DNA of 64,000 nt from Brachypodium distachyon (GCF_000005505.3 NC_016132.3:22310501-22374500), one strand, 5' to 3'. Counted from the first letter of the stretch, positions 32,222-45,410 are shown. The notes: generated by a model from the letters alone, not told the origin. Translations and numbers: made by a program.

Positions 32222-34141
32222 TTTTTTTTCTAGAATACACATGGCAGGTGTATCATTGATTTAAAGAAGAAGAGTTTACCGCAATGTGGTTACAAGCCCA
32301 TCGGGCGGATACAACACGACTATCCGTTATCTCTCCACTCTCTCAGTAAACAGCAAAGGAGCTACCCCTAAACATCCCAGCCCTAGCCCAAGCATCCGCC
32401 TCAATGCTGATGGTGCGAAGGAGCTGAACCGCATCCACCCTGGCGTTATCAAAGATGACGCTGTTCCTATGCTTCCATATTGACCAGAAGATGAGTGTAG
32501 AGGAAGTCGAAAGTCCTTTCTCTCCCTGCCAGCCAGAGGGATCGAAGGCCACCACTCGAGAATGGAGGTGTCACTCCCAAGAAGCCACTCCAATTTGCCC
32601 TAGAGGGCCAGCACTTGCCACCAAATCGACCGTGTGACGGAGCAGCCCAGGAGTAAATGAGAAATGCACTCTTGATCCAGATCGCAAAGAGTACACCAGG
32701 CTGGGTGGTCGAGGCCACGCCGAGTGAGGCGATCCGCAGTCCAACAGTGGCCCCGACAAGCAAGCCAGACAAAGAACTTGCACTTGCTGGGCGCCTTGGA
32801 GCCCCAAATCAGACCGTGGCCAATCATCTCCGTACGTCATTCGAAGAACGCTAGGTAAGCAGATTGCACGGAAAATTGGCCAGAGCTCGTCCACCTCCAA
32901 AAGAAGGAATCCTCCTGCGAGTTAAGCTCCACCTCCTTGATCTTGTCCCAAAGAAGCAGGAATTACCGAATGCCTTCATCTGTTAAGTTAGGATCCACCG
33001 CTCGGGCCCAACGGTTGTTAAGCAAGCCATCGGCCACAGAAATATCCTCGTCAAAGCCAGGTATGATCTTCGGGGCAAAATCCTTGATCCGCTCACCGGC
33101 GAGCCATGTGATCAGACCAGAATCTCATGTCGACGCCATTGCCCAAGACGACGGATGTAGCGGCTTCGAATGGAGCCACCAAACCAGGGGAAACCACAAT
33201 GCCTAGATCATGCCAAGAGCGCCAATGCTCTTGGTACGCTTAAGCCAGCACCATTTGGTTCTCATGGCCAGATTCAACAGCCAGAGATTAGGAATTCCAA
33301 GCCCGCCGACTCGTTTAGGAGCACAGACTATGTCCCACGCAACCATGCAGGCCCCCCCCCCCCCCGGGCCTCCCGGAGTCCTTTCCAAAGGAAGCCGCGA
33401 CAAATCCTCTCGATAGCATCAATGGAGCTCATGGGGTGGTCGAGAGCAAGCATGGAGTAAATCGGCATGCCGCAAAGCGTAGACTTAACTTGCGTCAGCC
33501 TTCCACCACTTGACAGGAGGGGCGCCGCCCAAGATTGGAGCCGGTCGGCAACCTTGTCCACCAGCGGACAAAATTGGGCCGCGGTAATCTTCCGAATGCC
33601 AAGAGGGAGGCCCAAGTACAGACAGGGGAAGCCCATAATCGGACAGTGCAGCTCCCGGGCCACGATTTGCTACTGGGCCGTAGAGCACTGAATAAGATGG
33701 GCCGTGCTCTTAAGCAAATTTGTATGTAGGCCAGAGGCGAGTCCGAAATCCGCAAGCAACGTAGAGCACGCCCTAAGCTTCAACACTTCAGGCCGGAAGA
33801 AGGTAACCACATAATCGGCGAATATGGACGTGTGTTGACGCAGGCCACAATCTGCCAGGAGACCACCCTTCGATGCACGACGGAACAACTTGTCAAGCAC
33901 GTCCATCGCGAGGACGAAGAGCATAGGAGACAAGGGATCACCTTGTCGCAAGCCACGATGATGGGAAATCTCTGTGCCAGGAATGCCGTTAAGAAGCACC
34001 CGAGTAGTGGAGGTCCTGAGAAGGCCACCGATCCAAGAAAGCCAACGAGCACCAAAGCCCAACGTCGAGAGGACATAAAAAAGAAACGACCAATGGACGA
34101 GTCATCTGCATGCTACCCACAAATCCGCCGTTTTGCTCAAG
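32222..34141 (-). mobile_element. 5'-truncated LINE with reverse-transcriptase remnant
   Basis: The minus strand reads HRGLRQGDPLSPMLFVLAMD, FADYVVTF (the usual FADD is FADY here), then YLGLPLGIRKIT, LLSSGGRLTQVKSTL and ICRGFLWKG, the order of an L1-type plant LINE reverse transcriptase and its C-terminal part. Further 3' there are frame-shifted remnants that include a Cys/His region (CKFFVWLACRGHC). The element ends in a short poly(A) (T run at 32,222-32,229). The 13-bp sequence ATTGCCATGGGAT flanks it at 32,209-32,221 and 34,142-34,154. Frameshifts and the changed catalytic motif make it inactive. A 14-C run lies at 33,352-33,365. Confidence 0.9.
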
Positions 34142-34154
34142 ATTGCCATGGGAT

Positions 34155-34467
34155 GACCTCCACCAAACACATCTGATCGGGAGGCGCCGTCCAACTGACC
34201 AACAACAAGGATTTGGGGGCCTAAAAAACAAGGATTTGGGAAACCCGGCCGGAGCTGACAGATTTGGCAAGGCCTACGAGGGACGTGGCTTGCCAGTTCC
34301 TGTTTATACTCCCATCCGTGCTTCCCTCTTCACCAACGGTTGAGATTTTATTAGTGGGCTTGACATCTACTTCTCCCTTTGAATGCGCATATAAATTTCT
34401 TCGGCATGCGACTCGTGGGGCACAGCTGCATACCCGTGAAGGCCAAGTCCGGCAGGGTAGCGCGCCT
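34155..34467. other. Short spacer between LINE and copia LTR
   Basis: This continues the host sequence interrupted by the LINE (32,016-32,208 on the other side). I see nothing functional in it. Confidence 0.4.
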
Positions 34468-35371
34468 TGTTGAATAATTAGGTATTTTCGATGAATATTT
34501 AATCCAGAAAATCATGGCTAAAAACATGTAGCATATTATGTCATGCAAACTAGACAAACTAAACAGCAATGCAAAGCGATAAAACTCGTCTAATTCCACA
34601 GCATGCATAATATAACTACTGAATAAAATCAACAAGAAAGAGCAGATTACGTATGGTAAAGTGCCCTTCTCCTGAGTTGGTTCCTTGTTGATGAATTTTT
34701 TGAAGTCGGTGACGAGTCCAGCGGCGTCGATACGCCGGCTGCAGCAGCCGACCTGGCAACCTCCCGGGCAGCTGCGAGCGCCTGTGCTTGCATCTGGGCA
34801 GAAGCAGTCGCCCGTTGTTCGATCTGCTGTTGTGCTTGGAGTCGAGCAGCCTGAGCTGCGGGATCACCGTTGTTGACCATGATGATGAAGAAGCCGACGA
34901 AGAAGGGACGTGATGAAGCGAGCAGTCGCGTAAGAACGCTCCCCAAAAACCTTACCGACCGTCTCCCGGGCAGGATCTCGAAGGTCGGGGTTCCGGAGGC
35001 CTGTTCTCCCGGCAAGCTGTGCACGCAGCCGGCAGGATGGAGTAGCAGAAGGCAGCGAACAGCGAGATTGGATCATGGGCGCAACGGCTGATTTGTGGCG
35101 TATTCGTTCTGAGGCCGGGAACGTCTTATTACATAGGCACACATGCAGATGTCGGTTTAGGAAACCATCAATTTAGGAAACCAACCGACGTTGATTTAGG
35201 AAACCTTCGATTTGGTAAACCAAAATCGACTCCGCAATTATCGGGATTTGTTACACGTCCGCAACATATTCCAACTGCCAAAAGAATTAGCAACGATCCA
35301 GGAATGGGCTTTTGAGATTTTCCGGGAATTTAATTTAGTTTAGGCCTTGTGCATTGTCCTAAATTCCAACA
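34468..35371 (-). mobile_element. Copia LTR, about 904 bp (3' LTR)
   Basis: On the minus strand it starts TGTTGGAATTTAGGACAATG at 35,371, directly after a purine tract (ATTGTGGGGGAT, 35,372-35,383), and ends ATTATTCAACA, so the termini form a short inverted repeat (TGTTGGAAT/TGTTGAATA). A minus-strand ORF inside (34,647-35,024, Gln/Ala-rich) is most likely part of the transcribed leader rather than a gene. The left boundary is inferred from the inverted repeat only. Confidence 0.6.
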
Positions 35372-36013
35372 ATCCCCCACAATATCTCATAAGCACATAA
35401 GAATGCCGTTGATCCAAAAACTCTGTTTTTGATATACCAGCGTTTCAGTGTAGACCGGTTAAGGTTGAAAATCCACCTAAACAAATAGCTACACTCATGC
35501 ACAACTAAACAATGGACAAGACCTTGAATTGTCAGTTTTCTGTGTTGAGCTTCACTAAGTTGTTGTCTGGTACAGGGTTGCGGAAAGCTACCCCGCAGTG
35601 TGGAGCATATAAGTCATTCTCCAGGCCTTTTTTCATGAGCTTACTAGAGACCACCCAAATCTCATAGACTGCGACCAACAGTCAGGCTCATATATGTGTG
35701 TTATTTCGAGACTACTTTGTAGGACAGTATCTCTCTTGCAAATTAATGCAATGCATCAAAACACATTAAGTTGAACAACCTACCATGCAACATACAAGAG
35801 TAATGCATCATCAACGGAGTGGGATAAGGAATGTACACTCTCCTCAGTTATCCTATGACCTCCTTCCCAGGTCCTACTTCACGGGATCTCCGATCACATA
35901 GGCTGGTTTACCGCCATGGTAACTCACGTGGGTCGCAACCCCATCTCCCTTGATGCAGATTCTATCACATTCCTTGATAGACCCTTCGTAAAGGGATCTG
36001 CCAGATTTTTAGC
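35372..36013 (-). mobile_element. 3' end of copia pol plus untranslated tail (SIRE/Maximus-like)
   Basis: The last 30 codons of pol (36,013-35,924) read NLADPFTKGLSRNV and MGLRPT before TGA, the usual C-terminus of copia RNase H. About 540 bp of untranslated sequence follow to the purine tract. The rest of pol is cut off by Tat element D, whose 5' LTR starts at 36,014. The long 3' untranslated part suggests the SIRE/Maximus group, but this is a weak inference. Confidence 0.7.
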
Positions 36014-36878
36014 TGTCGCACCGGTGGCACCCGGGGTACCACCGCTGCACGACGCGTGGGTCGCCTCACTTGCTCCCCGGGAGGATCACACCCCGGGCGG
36101 CAGTGTACAAGCTGCCCGGCAAGCTACCAGCCCGGCAGGGCTAGCGGGGATTCGGGGGAGAATTCCTGCTTGGGCGCCTCCCGGGAAGCTACTCGCCGGG
36201 AGGGCCGTTCTCGGGCGCAGGTTTCCGTTGCGAGAGCGGGACCGAGCAAGCAGAACAGCGACGCAAAGTGGGCGCGCGGCGGGCACCCTATGCGCAGTGT
36301 TCGTCAGGACAAGGAGTGAGGCGCACGGCGCATTTAATGAACCGACAGAAAGGGGATTCCTAGTCAAGTCAAGCAAACAGTGACTGCTCAAGAGTAGTTT
36401 TTAGACCTTTAAACCCCTAATTACAGGGCTAGTATTCTTGCATGTATGCCAGCGCACCGAGGAGGAGCTGCCCGAGCTCCCTGCTCGCCACTTGTAAACC
36501 ATGCACCGTGCCACCTGTGGTATCTCCTTGGCTATAAAAGGAGGACCCCCGCCAATGGTCAAAGGGTTCGCTGGACCAACTTGTAGTACCACACTAGTAG
36601 TAGCCCAAAGTAGCAAAGGACACTTATCCAAAAAGAGAGCAACCGGGGGCTCCCTCGGCAACCTGTGAACACTTGCTCTCCTATCAATACAAGCTCAGAC
36701 AAGCAGAACGTAGGGTGTTACACCTCCGGGTGGCCCGAACCTGGGTAAAAACGCACGCTCGTGTTCATCGTGTGTTGGCGCGCTTCGCATTGGCCCTGCT
36801 GGCGATCGCCGTCGCCCACTGCCGAACCAAAAAGGGGGCGCCCGCACATCCCTGGTGTCAAAGCCCCGTGCTACGACA
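36014..36878 (+). repeat. 5' LTR of element D, 865 bp
   Basis: It starts TGTCGCACCGGTGG and ends GTGCTACGACA. TATAAAAG at 36,533-36,540 is in good context for RNA polymerase II. The primer-binding site follows after two bases. Confidence 0.9.
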
Positions 36879-36880
36879 TT

Positions 36881-36898
36881 TGGCGCGCAGGTAGGGGG
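36881..36898 (+). promoter_or_regulatory. Primer-binding site of element D
   Basis: TGGCGCGCAGGTAGGGGG directly follows the LTR. It is one base short of the TGGCGCGCCAGGTAGGGGG motif common after LTRs of grass Tat elements, so one C was lost. The tRNA primer is not assigned here. Confidence 0.7.
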
Positions 36899-36955
36899 CG
36901 CGTGACGAGAGCTCGCCGGTGACCGCTGGCACCGTCGTCTACGTCGACATCGGCC

Positions 36956-39900
36956 ATGCCTACTCCAACAGCGGAGCCAACCACCATGCCTCCTAAGCAG
37001 GCTGGTGACCCCCGGATCGATCCGCGTGAAGCCCCAGCGGCACACACGCGGTCGCACGACGCGCAGCCCGTGTCGCGGGCTCAGGAAAATCCTGAGCCCT
37101 CACGAGCACACCAATCGCCTCCTCGGCCATCAGTAGACAACCGGCTGAGGGGGCCGGCGGGCCCCAGTGTCGGGGCCAGTCGCGCGAGTGGCCACGGTGC
37201 CGCTCGCGCCGGCCAGTGAGTTGAGTCGCGGGCCGAAGACGCGCAGCGGCGGCTGCGACACGAGCACACCGCGTCGCGAGCGACGCCGACGGGGTAGCAC
37301 CCCCCTCACCCGGGTGCGCCAGGGGATAGGGCGAAGGGCAGCCGGTCGGAGAATCGGTTGCCCCAGCCCAAACCCCGGCAGAAGCCATCATCGCCGCGCT
37401 GGTCATGGTGCGGTACGAGCCGCAGCAGGCCACGCCGGCACGCAAAGCATGGAGCGTGGAGTTGGACGCGCTCCTCGCGCTCGCCGCCTAGCAGCCACAA
37501 GGCAGGCTCAGGCCGCAGGCATAACCCGGGGCACGGAGACGCGCCCCACGCTTCGCGGCAGGGAGAAAACCCTCCCCCACGGGGAGGGCAAGGAGGCGGG
37601 GATCCTAAGGGGTCCAAGGACTCGTCACCCACCATCACTCGAGGTGACGCACGTGGCATCATGAATGTCCGCCAGCAGGAGGACCTGCGCCAGCGCCTGG
37701 AACGCCGGCGCCGGCGCGCCGTGGAGCGCCAGGACCGGCAGGAGCAGGAGGATGTCCTATGGGCCCTGAGGACGGCTGCACCGCGTTCGCGCGCGAGCTG
37801 CGGCTGGTGACATGGCCCCGCAAGTTTCGAGCGCCCGCGCTCGGTACGTACGATGGGACCGTGAATCCCAAAGATTTCCTCCTGACCTATACGTTGGGGA
37901 TGCATGCCATCGGTGCCGACGACAAGGTCAGAGCCAACTGGTTCCCGATGGTCCTTAAGGGATCAGCGAGAACCTAGCTGCTCAACCTGCCTGCTGGGTC
38001 CATCGCCACTTCAGCGAACCTGCGCGAGCAGTTCGTGAGCGCGTTCCAGGACGGCTACAAGCGCCCGGGAACCATGGCGGAGCTGCACACCGTGGTGCAG
38101 AAACCGGGAGAGATGTCGCGGAGGCGGACGCCGCTGCCATCGTCAACACCTTCGCCATCAACGTCCGTGACCCCCAAGATGCGCGAGAAACTGAGCACGC
38201 ATCGGATCCGGACGACGCAGGATCTGTACGCCCTGGCGCACAAGTGTGCCATGGCCGAGGAGGGGCGCTTGGCACCTGAGCTCGCAGCTAAAGCTGCCGC
38301 AAGCCCAACCGAGGGCTTGCCGAAGAAGAGTTCCCAGAAACATAGCGGGAAGCAAGGTCTCGCCGCAGAGTCGGGGGCTACCGCGAGGCTTGTGAAAAAG
38401 GTCTCATCTGGTGGCGGGTCTGGCAGCACGCCGAGCGACGCATCCCGCTGCCCCATCCACGCCAACGCTACCCATGACCCGCAGGACTGCCGCGTCCTGC
38501 AGGGTATCGAGCAGCGGCGCGAGTAGCGCCACGAGGAGCGCCGAGCAGCCGGCGCCTGCTTCAACTACGGCGACATCGAGCATCTCTCCCGAGATTGCCC
38601 GAATGACCCAGAGCGGGGCCGAAGCCTGCCGGCGGCGGTGCCGGCAGGGAGGAAGCCCAGGGGGGACGCGGCCAGGCCCGCGCCGGCAGGGAGCGCCCTC
38701 CCCGGGGACGAGACAGGGCTCGCGCAGAGGAGCAGCGCGAGTCTGACTGCACCAGGGGCGACAAGCCGGGCTTCCAGGAGCCCCGCGGCGTCGCCTTCAT
38801 CCATGGGGGAACTTACGCTCTCTCATCCCACACCGCGGTGAAGTGCCTCACCCGGGAGGTGTGTGCGCTGTTGCCGGATGCGGAGTCGCAACAGCCACTG
38901 AAGTGGTCGCACGTCCCGATCACCTTTAGCGCCGATGATCACCCAGCGCGGCAGCTGGGTTCAGGGGTCCTATCCTTCGTGGTCTCACCGATCATAAACA
39001 ACATGACGGTGACCAAGGTGCTGGTGGACAACGGAGCGGGGCTGAACCTCCTGTCCGCCAGGTTAGTGGAGAAACTCCAGGTGCCGGTAGAGCAGCTGAA
39101 GCCCACTGACCCGTTCCGGGGAGTAAACCCCGGGATCGTGCGCCCCTTGGGGCGCATCACGCTGCCGGTGACCTTCGGGTCCCGGGAAGCGTTCAGGACC
39201 AAGCACGTACTGTTCGACGTCGCGCACACCCCGTTGCCATACAACGGGATTCTTGGTCGGCCGGTGCTGATCAAGTTCATGGCGGCGACTCATGGCACCT
39301 ACGGTGGGATGAAGATGCCGTCCGTGTACGAAGTCCTCTCCAACGGGTGCGACCTCAAGGACGCGGCTTGGTGCGTTGGCAAGGTCGTTAGGGCCGCGGT
39401 CGCAGCCAACGCCGGTGACGATGACGTGGCCGGGCAACTAAAAAGGCCCGCGCTGCCCCGCAAGAGCTTGCCGGGGGAGGCGCAGGCTCAAGCTCGCGCC
39501 CCGGCAAGGGCCAGAAGCTCAAGGAGGAGGCCGCCAAGGTGAAGAAGCTACCCCTCCAAGCCGGCAATGAGGAGCGCACCGTCACCATCGGTGCGAGCCT
39601 CACTGCCACATAGGAAAGCGCCCTCAAAACTTTCCTCCGGGAGAATGCCGACGTGTTCGCTTGGGAGCCGTCAGACCTTCCCGAAGTCCCTAGGGAGGTG
39701 ATCGAGTCTCGACTCGCGGTTCGTCCGGACGCCCGCCCCGTCAAGCAGAAGATCTGCCGGCAAGCGCAGGAGCGCAAAGATTTCATCAAGCAAGAAGTGG
39801 ACAAGCTCAAAGCTGCGGGGCTATCAGGGAAGTACTGTACCCCACTTGGTTGGCTAATCCTGTTGTAGTGCCCAAGGGGGAAAATAAACTTCGCGTGTGT

Positions 39901-42900
39901 GTAGATTTTACTGATCTTAGCCGTGCGTGTCCAAAAGATCCTTTCCCTGTACCTCGCATTGACCAAATAGTGGATTCCACTGCCGGTTGCGATTTGCTGA
40001 GTTTTTTGGATGCTTTTTTCGGCTACCATCAAATTAAGATGGCAGTCGAAGACGAGGAGAAAACAGCGTTCATCACCCCGGTTGGCTGCTACTGCTACAC
40101 GTGCATGCCTTTTGGGTTGAAGAACGTGGGCTCATCATTCCAGCGTGCGTTGCGCGAGTGTTTGGAACCCCAGCTAGGCCGAAACGTAGAGGCCTACATG
40201 GACGATATCGTCATCAAGTCGAAGCGCGGGGACTCGTTGATTGATGACCTGCGGGAGACGTTTCGTAACCTCCGTAGGATCAAACTCAAGCTGAACCTTG
40301 AGAAGTGCACCTTTGGTGTAGACTCGGGCCAGCTTCTGGGTTTCTTGGTTTCGCATAGGGGGATTCTAGCCAATCCAAAGAAGATAGAAGCTATCGAAAA
40401 AATGGAGGCTCCCCACAAGGTGAACGACGTCCAACGCCTCAACGATTGCGTTGCTACGCTGGACCGCTTCATCTCAAGGTTGGGCGAACGCACCCTATCT
40501 TTCTTCAAGGTAATGAAGAAGAAGGGTCCGATAGATTGGACCCCCGAGGCCGAGGCAGCATTCCAGGATCTCAAGCGGTACCTGAAATCGCCACCCGTCC
40601 TCGTCGCCCCCAAGTCGGGCGAGCCGCGGCTACTCTACCTAGCGGCGACTGACCAAGTGGTCAGCTCGATGCTGGTTGCCTAGAGAGAGAAGGACATCCC
40701 AAGAGCTGAGGTCGCGGGGCAGGGGGCTGAGCCACCCCCGGCAACCGCCTCGGACCCGGGGACCTCCCTCGAGCCGGCAGCGTCAGCACCACGCAAGCGG
40801 CTCGTGCAGCACCCTCTGTACTTCGTCAGCACGGTGCTGCGTGACGCCCGCACGAGGTACCCGCAGGTGCAAAAGCTCCTGCTGGGGATTCTGCTTGCGT
40901 CACGCAAGCTACGCCACTACTTCCAGGCACACCGCGTCACGGTGGCGTTGGGGTTCTGCCTCGAGCGAGCCCTCACCAACCGTGAAGCCACCAGGAGGGT
41001 GGCCGAGTGGAGGATGGAGCTGTCGGAGTTCGATCTGCGCTTCACCAACACCAAGAGCATCAAGAGGGCCCACTTCGTCGCATAATGGACTTCGACGGCC
41101 ATAGAAGAGGAGGAGTCGGAGACCAGCCTGCCGGGCAAGCTGGACGAAGGCCACTGGATCCTGTACTTCGACGGCGCGTTCATCCTCCAGGGAGCCGGCG
41201 CCAGGGTCGTCATCGAATCACCGACGGGAGATCAGTTGAGGTTTGCCATCCAACTCCACTAACAACACGGCGGAGTATGAAGGGCTGCTCGCCGGGTCGC
41301 GGGCAACAATCGCTCTGGATATGAAGCGCCTGGTCGTTCGCGGGGACTCTCAACTCGTGATCAATCAGGTTAACAAGGGCTACGAATGCCCGCAGATGGC
41401 AGCGTACGTGGATGAAGTCCGCAACCTGGAACAGACAAGTTCAAGGGTTTGCTGTTCGAGCACGTCAAGCGCAAGGATAACTTCGCGGCTGACGAGCTGT
41501 CCAAGTTGGCAGCAGAGCGCCAGAGGGTTCTGACGGGGGTGTTCTGGCACAGGCAGACTGCGCCTTCGGTCGCCCCCAAGCCGGCTGCCGGGGAAGCCCC
41601 CCCGGCAACCGAAGAAAACCCCGCAACAGTGGGGGTCCATGCCGCCGATGTAGCTGCATGCGTAAGTAGAGAAACACCACCTTGGGCGGTCGATATCGCT
41701 CGCTACCTGAAGGGAGAAGCCCTCCCGGAAGATGACGTCGCCGCGGAGCGCCTAGCCCGGCAAGCCAAAAAGTACGCCCTGGTGGACGAGAACCTATACC
41801 GCAGGCGTGCTAACGGGGTGGTGCTCCTCTGCGTGCCCCAAGACGAGGGGCGCGCGCTGCTAGAGGAGATACACCGGGGCACCTGCTCACACCATGTGGC
41901 CTCTAGGGTTCTGGCTGGCAAGGCGTTCCGGCATGGCTTCTACTGGCCCACGGCATTGGCTGACACCGAGCAACTGGTCAGGATGTGCGAAGCATGCCAG
42001 TTCCATGCGAAGAAGAGCAACCAACCGGTGTAGACCCTGCAAGTCATTCCGTCCTCCTGGCCGTTCGCGGTCTGGGGGCTGGATATCGTCGGCAAGCTGC
42101 CGAGAGCGGTTGGCAGCTACGAGTACCTGCTCGTGGCCATCGACAAGTTCTCCAGGTGGGTGGAAGTGGAACGAGTGCGGAAGGTGACCACCCAGGCGGC
42201 CATCAAGTTCTTCAAGAGCATTGTATGCCGGTTGGGTGTGCTTAACGGCATCATCACCGACAACGGCATGCAATTCACGAGCGCGGTGTTCCAGGCCTAC
42301 TGCGAGGGCATGGGCACCAAGATCCACTTCGCGTCGGTTGCTCACCCAAGGAGTAACGGGCAGGCGGAGCGAGCCAACGCAGAAGTGCTGCGGGGGCTCA
42401 AGACGTGAACCTTTGACAAGCTCAAAGGCCACGGGAAGCACTGGGTCGAAAAACTCCAGCCCGTGCTGTGGTCAATCAGGACCACACCTAGTCGGGCAAC
42501 GGGCGAGACTCCTTTCGCCCTTGTCTACGGGGCAGAAGTGGTGCTGCCTCTCGAGTTCAAGCACGGATCTCCCCGGGTACGCGCGTACGGCGACTCCAAC
42601 CAACAGGAGCAGAGGTTTGACGATCTGTACTTCATCGAAGAACTTCGATGCCAGGCTGTTGTGCGAGCTGCGCGCTACCAGCAGGGACTCCGCCGTTATT
42701 ACGACAGCCGGGTCCGTTCCCGAGAGCTCGAGACCGGAGACCTTGTCCTGCGCCGGATACAAGGAACGAAGGCTGGGAACAAGCTGGCTTCGAAATGGGA
42801 GGGGCCCTTCCAGGTAGTGCAGGTGACCAGGCCGGGGGCTGTCCGACTGGAAACCGAAGAAGGCTTGCCGGTGCAAAATAGCTGGAACATTGAGCACTTG

Positions 42901-42918
42901 CGCAAGTTCTACCCGTGA
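36956..42918 (+). pseudogene. gag-pol of Tat element D, broken by many stops
   Basis: Gag: N-terminal Pro/Arg-rich part (GDPRIDPREAP, 36,956-37,219), core (WPRKFRAPALGTYDGTVNP, about 37,815-38,150), and a damaged zinc knuckle (CFNYGDIEHLSRDC, second Cys replaced by Tyr). Protease: LVDNGAGLNLLSARL near 39,020. Reverse transcriptase: 39,850-40,680 with FGYHQIKM, MPFGL and the catalytic YMDD at 40,195. RNase H: to about 41,080. Archaeal-type RNase H: 41,150-41,520 (NNTAEYEGLLAG, LVVRGDSQLVINQVNKG). Integrase: zinc part CSHHVAS...MCEACQFH, catalytic ITDNGMQF and SNGQAERANAE, ending RKFYP*. Stops lie near 37,217, 37,976, 38,524, 39,611, 40,681, 41,083, 42,031 and 42,406, and there are frameshifts. 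Several stops fit CAG to TAG, CGA to TGA or TGG to TAG when compared with element C, the pattern of methylated-cytosine decay. Confidence 0.9.
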
Positions 42919-43614
42919 AGCGGCGGAGCCCGACCCACAGGTGATGCCGCCGAACCATGCCTCTCGAACTAGTGTAGCCGGGCAACCCCCAATTGTAAAC
43001 CACTGAAGCGACCGCCCCCTTACTAGGGTCGATCTCTGTGCTTATTTGTGCTAGTCCCTGGATCGACTCACTAGCACACACAGTTCAAGATGTGATACCA
43101 AAATACAAAGGTCAAAAGTACTTTATTACATCGTATCATCCAGAACTTAATAGTACTTACAAACTTGCATGACCTCTCAGGCTAGCATAAACAAATATTG
43201 TTTCAAAACCATGATAACATTGTATCATAAAACTGCAGCGGAAAGGTAGAGCACATGGGCCTCATCTACTCCCAGAGGAGAGAGCATGTTGGAATGTAAG
43301 CACATGACCCAAAGAACATCGACGAACCTCACTCTTCGTCTGATTCACCTGCATTGTTAATTGCAGCCACTACGTGGTCAATACATTTGAATGTATTGGC
43401 AAGTTCACCTGGAAGTTATAACAGATCCTACCAAGTATATGCAATTGAGGTATAGTGGGGTTCATGCTTTATGGCGTGGTAGCAAAACATAGTTTATCTT
43501 ACTACAATTGAATGTTACATTATTGTTAACTAATGGACACAGGGTAGAAACACCCATGCTCCTATTAACCTAGAGCACATTGAGTAGAAACATCAAGTGC
43601 CCCTACCCTGTTCA

Positions 43615-44968
43615 TGTTGGAGATATGCCCTAGAGGCAATCATGTGATGATGTTATTTCCTATGTATTCATGAGTTATTGTTATTGTCCTTGAACATCAT
43701 CACTGATATGTATCAATAAATACGTGATTTGTTTGTGAGACTATGTATTCTATGATGTTGTTCTAATGGTCCCTAGTCATTGAGGTTATGCGGACACATA
43801 ATCTAGACTAGCAATGTGAATCAGTATGATGACTATGTTTCACAAGTCATAGGGCAAGGTGTTGCCGACTGATAGCATGGACTCGACAATGAGATTGTTG
43901 AGTCGGACAGACCCGCACTGAGACACAACGAGATGATTGTCATTTGTTAGTCTCAAGTATGATGTATATGCCAGTCCTAGACCTGAGGTCATCGCATGAG
44001 CTTGGGATGTGAATCGACCTACTTAGGGGTTACCAAACGCTACTCCGTAACTGGGTGGTTATAAAGGTAGCTTTCGGGTTTGCTGAGAAGCATGCTGCGA
44101 GTCATGGTTGAACAAGATGGGATTTGCCCCTCCTGTTCGGAGAGATATCTCTGGGCCCTCTCGAGTGATCAGATTCGGAAAGCATGGCCATGCGACTTGG
44201 GTTAAGTGTTAACCCGTTCGGGAATCTGTATCACAGGAACGAGAAGAGACTCGAGCTATCCACAAGGATGACAAGCACTCGCCTTGAGCTCGACACACAT
44301 ATCGTGAGGCAAAAGGAATGTTGCATATGACACATTGTATGGTTCGTCAATATACCTTGTGGTTACTTGGGAGTTGGCATGTGCTGCTAGGCGCCGCTAC
44401 CAACTATCGACTTGAGTCGGTGCCAGTGGACGAGTAAGGTGTTACTCGGGCCCGCAGTCCGAGCTCGTAGTCGTGTCCGACTGACCGCGAACCTGAAGGG
44501 TCGCACGCTTAAGGGGTGGGAACCGAGTTGGATCGGATCCAACTCGTATCGGGCTTAGACTCCTAATGGGCCTCAAGTGTTGAGCCCACTAGGGACGTCT
44601 ATATAAGTGGAGGAGACCAACCCGTGTAGGGTTACACCAATCCAGACGCGAGTTAGACTCGGCCATCACACCTCCACGCCCAAAGCCTTGCGATCGGATC
44701 TAGCAGTCCGCCGCACAGAGTTTCTCCCTGTACGTGTGGATACCTCGGAGGCGTTGCACTTGCGGCGCTTGGACGAACTGTTCGTGGGATCGGCGAGGAG
44801 GAGCAGGCTGTTCGACTACTCGGCATCGACGCGCTACATCGACTCTACTTCCGCTACGGGTCTGCGCGTCTAGTGGTAATCTCGTGATCCATTATCTACA
44901 GCATTGATCCGGGCGGAAGCGGTAGAAATTTTATTTTGTGCTAGCATAGCGTACCGCGTTCCCCAACA
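43615..44968 (+). mobile_element. Solo copia LTR (BARE/Angela-like), 1,354 bp
   Basis: It begins TGTTGGAGATATGCCCTAGA and ends GTTCCCCAACA, flanked by GTTCA at 43,610-43,614 and 44,969-44,973. A TATA box (TCTATATAAG, about 44,600) precedes the transcribed part. With a perfect duplication and no internal region this is a solo LTR. The start sequence is that of BARE/WIS/Angela elements of Pooideae. Confidence 0.95.
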
Positions 44969-45410
44969 GTTCAAACCATTCATTTCATTTAAGAAGTTGG
45001 AATGAGTGAGACCTTCCTTACAGCCCCAATATCTAGTTGCTCAAAATTGTCCGTAACCGGGGCCACGGCTAAGTACTTAGTTTGACACTCTCGAGAGGTT
45101 GTACACATTTCCCACAAGAAATCGACGTGTTAATCCCTTGTTGTCCTCCGGGTGGAGTAGCAACGGCATCGACTTCAAGAATTTTCAGAACATGTTCACC
45201 CAGACCACCTGAGGGACCCGCGCTCCCACCTACACAACTACCTCAGTACAATCCCTCGGATCTGGGTAAACATTTCTTACTCCATCCAGGCAGAGCCCAT
45301 ATTACCATGTGGTTGTACTGGAAGCTACTAAACAGGAAACTAGTCCAGTCTCTGATACCCCAGGTGGCATTCCACATTTGCGACGCAAGCGCTCCCCGAA
45401 TCCACGGAAG

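Larger units (their letters stand above)
36014..43003 (+). mobile_element. Tat-lineage Ty3/Gypsy element D, 5' part
   Basis: Plus-strand element inserted in the copia remnant; the 5 bp before it (TTAGC) is the presumed target duplication. Order: 5' LTR, primer-binding site, gag, protease, reverse transcriptase, RNase H, a second archaeal-type RNase H, integrase. The double RNase H and lack of a chromodomain fit the Tat lineage. At 43,004, about 85 bp after the pol stop, an L LTR interrupts it; the antisense gene and 3' LTR are expected beyond the window. Confidence 0.9.

Noticed and set aside
34647..35024. Minus-strand ORF of 125 codons, Gln/Ala-rich
   Set aside because: Lies inside the copia LTR as bounded by its inverted termini; it may be leader sequence rather than a gene.
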